From Paracyclopina nana (taxonomy: Eukaryota; Arthropoda; Copepoda; Cyclopoida; Cyclopettidae): DNA of 64,000 bases. A model generated the notes under the pieces. The model searched no databases and had not been told where the DNA came from. It saw only the letters and a list, made by a program, of their open reading frames with translations. How positions within the stretch are numbered: the first letter of the stretch is position 1; each line of letters begins with the position of its first letter. Location of the stretch: the NCBI GenBank assembly GCA_019096065.1, contig JAGUCH010000005.1, positions 1,302,001 through 1,366,000 of the forward strand, written 5' to 3'. Made by a program: the position numbers and the translations under genes. Below are positions 61,536 through 64,000 of this stretch, piece after piece.

Positions 61536-61543
61536 ACCATTGC

Positions 61544-63640
61544 TCTTTTTTTCCCTGTCAATGTCAAAGAAGTTTGTGTGCTGTTGCAATGTTGCAGCTT
61601 TCAGCAACTTTTAAAACGTTGCTTTTGCTCAAATGAGGAAAGTTTACACGAAAACTAGGAGATGAAGTTACAAAGTTTTTTCATTGATCTTCCTTTACTT
61701 AGCTCTCAGAGGCTTGCACTGGGTGCGCAACATTTGTAAATTCATCACGCAACCTCACATCAAAACAAGCCATTTTTAAAGAAGAGTGAATGGAAGGTAG
61801 CAATTTGAAGTGTATTTGCACACTCTGGCAAGTTTTTTCACCTCAATTTTTTTGCCCTAACTCGAGAACCTTTTGTGATTATTAATGCAGTTTTTGGCGG
61901 CCAGGGTCACTGGCATGTATTATTGGTAGATGACTCACACCCATAATTTTTACTCATATGCAAAACAAATTGAAATTGTAATCGCAATCAGAATATGCAG
62001 CATTTTGCCAATTTTGGCTGTGTCAAAGTTGTTTGTGTGTCTGTGTGCATTATTTATTGCCTATCCCAAGAAGTCATCGTTTGAAATGAAAACGAAAATC
62101 TGCTGACAAGGGCAATATTTAGACCTTAATTAGTATTCCTTATATGTAATGTGTTCAGCCAACTTCACAAGATTTATGATGAGCTAAGCTAGAATCCGAT
62201 TTGCCATTTCATCACCTCTGAATCTTGGAAAAAATGCTACTGTAATTTACCAAATCAAAAGTGGTCACAACACACACCATCAGCTGGCACAAAAAGAGGT
62301 TGTTTTTTCTCCACCCAAATTGTCCTCACTTTAGGTGTACCCGTCTTTGTTGAGGAAAAAAGTGGGATGATGTCATGCTTTTTGTCTCTACTTGGGCTCT
62401 ATGGTCATTTTTAAGTGCTGGCTGCTTTACAGGCCTTTAAAATTAACATTTTAGTGGACCTCACGGAATTCCGCCAATTTGCGGAGTATTCATTTGTTAG
62501 CGTCAATTTCAAGCATTATAATCGCCAAAAAGGCAGGTGCTTTTGATGAGTATAGAGGGTCATTTTTATCAGATCAAACGGAAATTGTGAAATTCGCTCA
62601 CATTGAAAAACCGGCTTTGATGACTCATCATCATGGGCAAGCATTTTCCAAGCAGCTACTATTTTAAAAGCTTAATTTTGCATGATAAATGGCAATTTGC
62701 GATCGTTGAAACCAGATATGAGTTTTTGTGTTTCACCCCTTCATAATCTTGTCAGAAGCACAGTGAGTAATTTGGCCAAACAAAAATACTTCTGAAGCCA
62801 TCATATTTTAACTGATTCAGCTATATTTGCTAAAAAAAATGGAATTATTCCCTACATTTAGATTTTGGTAATTTTTGCCCACTGTGTTGAAGCTCAATTC
62901 AAAGTGATGCCCGTTTGCTTCATAATAACAATACTGAGGTTCCACTGGCATTGTTGTTGCCATATGAAAAAAACTGAGAGGCCTACTTAAGCACAGTGGT
63001 CAAGCTGGCATTAAAAATAGCCATTCTTGGCCAAAGCAGATTTTCTTTGTTTCAAACTTTTGACCTCCTTTGAATTAAATAAGCGAGCTTATCACTGGGA
63101 TTTTATAAATAGTCAAGTCAATCTGAAAAAAGCTGGAGATCGCATCAAAAAAGCCATTATTCAATTTGGTCAAAAAATAGCTCGTAGCCCTAAAAACCTA
63201 TACTATAGTGACGCACTTTTATGTGACTTATCATGATTGCGTCATTATTCAGATATTTCACCATGATAATCACTTTTTGCTTGCATGTGTCTCAAAACAG
63301 CCCACAAAAAGGGGGCATAATAACAATATTGGGAATGAACGAGAGGCCTGTGATGTCAAGGCCAATTTTTTCACGTAGTCCACGTGGCTCAAAAAAGCCA
63401 AAAATTGCTCATTTGAACCGTCGAATTTCCTTGGAAAATGGGAGTAGGCCGAGGATTTCATCATCACATATATTTTCATTAGCATAAATACAAGTTAAAG
63501 TTAAAGCCCTATAATTATTGACATGATCCCTTGACCCATTAGCGGGGTAAAACTATGTAGAGCTTTGGCCTTAAACGGAAAAATATATACAGGGGTTATG
63601 CTCATATATGCGGAAAAAGCCCGTTCTCAGCCATTTTGAA
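61544..63640. other. Non-coding interval upstream of the last gene
   Basis: No gene supported. Short overlapping frames only. From about 63640 the sequence becomes leader-like for the gene at 63812. Confidence 0.4.
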
Positions 63641-63811
63641 CAAAGAAAAAATGCGTGGGTAGAAGAAGTGTCCGTTTGTGTTTTGTTGGCGCTCTTCGAA
63701 ATTGTTGGCAGTTATCGTTCGGAGCTCGTAGAAGAATGAAGTGAATTTTGAGCAGAGTCATCATCTCTTTTATCTGGAATTGTAGCAGTGAGAAAACTGG
63801 TGCATTTGTAC

Positions 63812-64000
63812 ATGATCATGATTTTCGAGAGTGCCTATTCAGATCCCTTGGATTTTATAGCCAAGGATGACAACTTCCATGTTTACGAGTCTTTGGAAGA
63901 GATCACAGCAGCCAAGTCCCTTGGGAATGTTGCCAATATCCTGGGAGGTCCTGACAAACCTCCCAAGGCTCCAACACCTTTGCTCAAAAAACGAAGGCTG
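63812..64000 (+). CDS. 5' part of an unidentified gene, cut by the window end
   Basis: Sixty-three open codons from ATG at 63812 to the window edge: starts MIMIFESAYSDPLDFIAKDD, continues through an acidic stretch and ends in a Pro/Lys-rich segment (KPPKAPTPLLKKRRL) that may be a nuclear signal. The preceding 150 bp (GTTGGCGCTCTTCG, GCAGTTATCGTTCGG) look like a promoter and leader. An in-frame stretch without stop runs upstream for about 15 codons, so this could also be an internal exon with an acceptor near 63787, and then might belong to the gene begun at 43903. Family not recognised. Confidence 0.55.
   Translation, partial: MIMIFESAYSDPLDFIAKDDNFHVYESLEEITAAKSLGNVANILGGPDKPPKAPTPLLKKRRL

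Overview
This window is animal nuclear DNA. It is AT-rich, genes are split by many introns (the shortest about 53-60 bp) with GT/AG borders, and there are polyadenylation signals, a TATA box and many short DNA transposons. One gene has the RING / P-loop ATPase / ankyrin / TPR layout of Drosophila rolling pebbles, so an arthropod is the best guess. The species cannot be named from the sequence.

Layout. 1-2.5 kb is a nest of palindromic elements and tRNA-like repeats. 5.12-15.38 kb (+) is an 11-exon glycoside hydrolase family 31 gene, anchored as a type II membrane protein, in which every catalytic position I could align is changed: a probable pseudoenzyme. Its 5.4-kb first intron holds a foldback element and two minisatellites with the same 16-bp period. 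20.76-22.50 kb (-) is a clean six-exon gene for a 457-residue protein of no family I recognise, with a CpG-rich promoter and an almost CpG-free body. 27.61-39.36 kb (+) is the rols/TANC scaffold gene in seven exons (1409 residues). Its last intron carries repeats related to those at 1-2.5 kb. 43.75-44.19 kb (+) is a TATA box and first coding exon of an unidentified proline-rich protein. From 44.2 to 63.6 kb I see mostly non-coding DNA with transposons, two long CpG-free blocks and a few exon-like stretches. At 63.81 kb (+) another gene begins and runs off the window.

Mobile DNA is the most distinctive layer. Four complete palindromic elements in three families have terminal repeats built on AGnnnGnTCTCATA and exact 3-bp target duplications; a fifth, possibly composite, element has similar ends but imperfect flanks. 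A 440-bp hAT-type element has a perfect 8-bp duplication. Two copies of another 8-bp-duplication family are present, and the longer one carries a nested 408-bp insertion whose empty site is preserved in the shorter one.

The complete genes share no obvious pathway. All exon borders come from reading splice signals, phase and protein family similarity; no transcript or database search was available.
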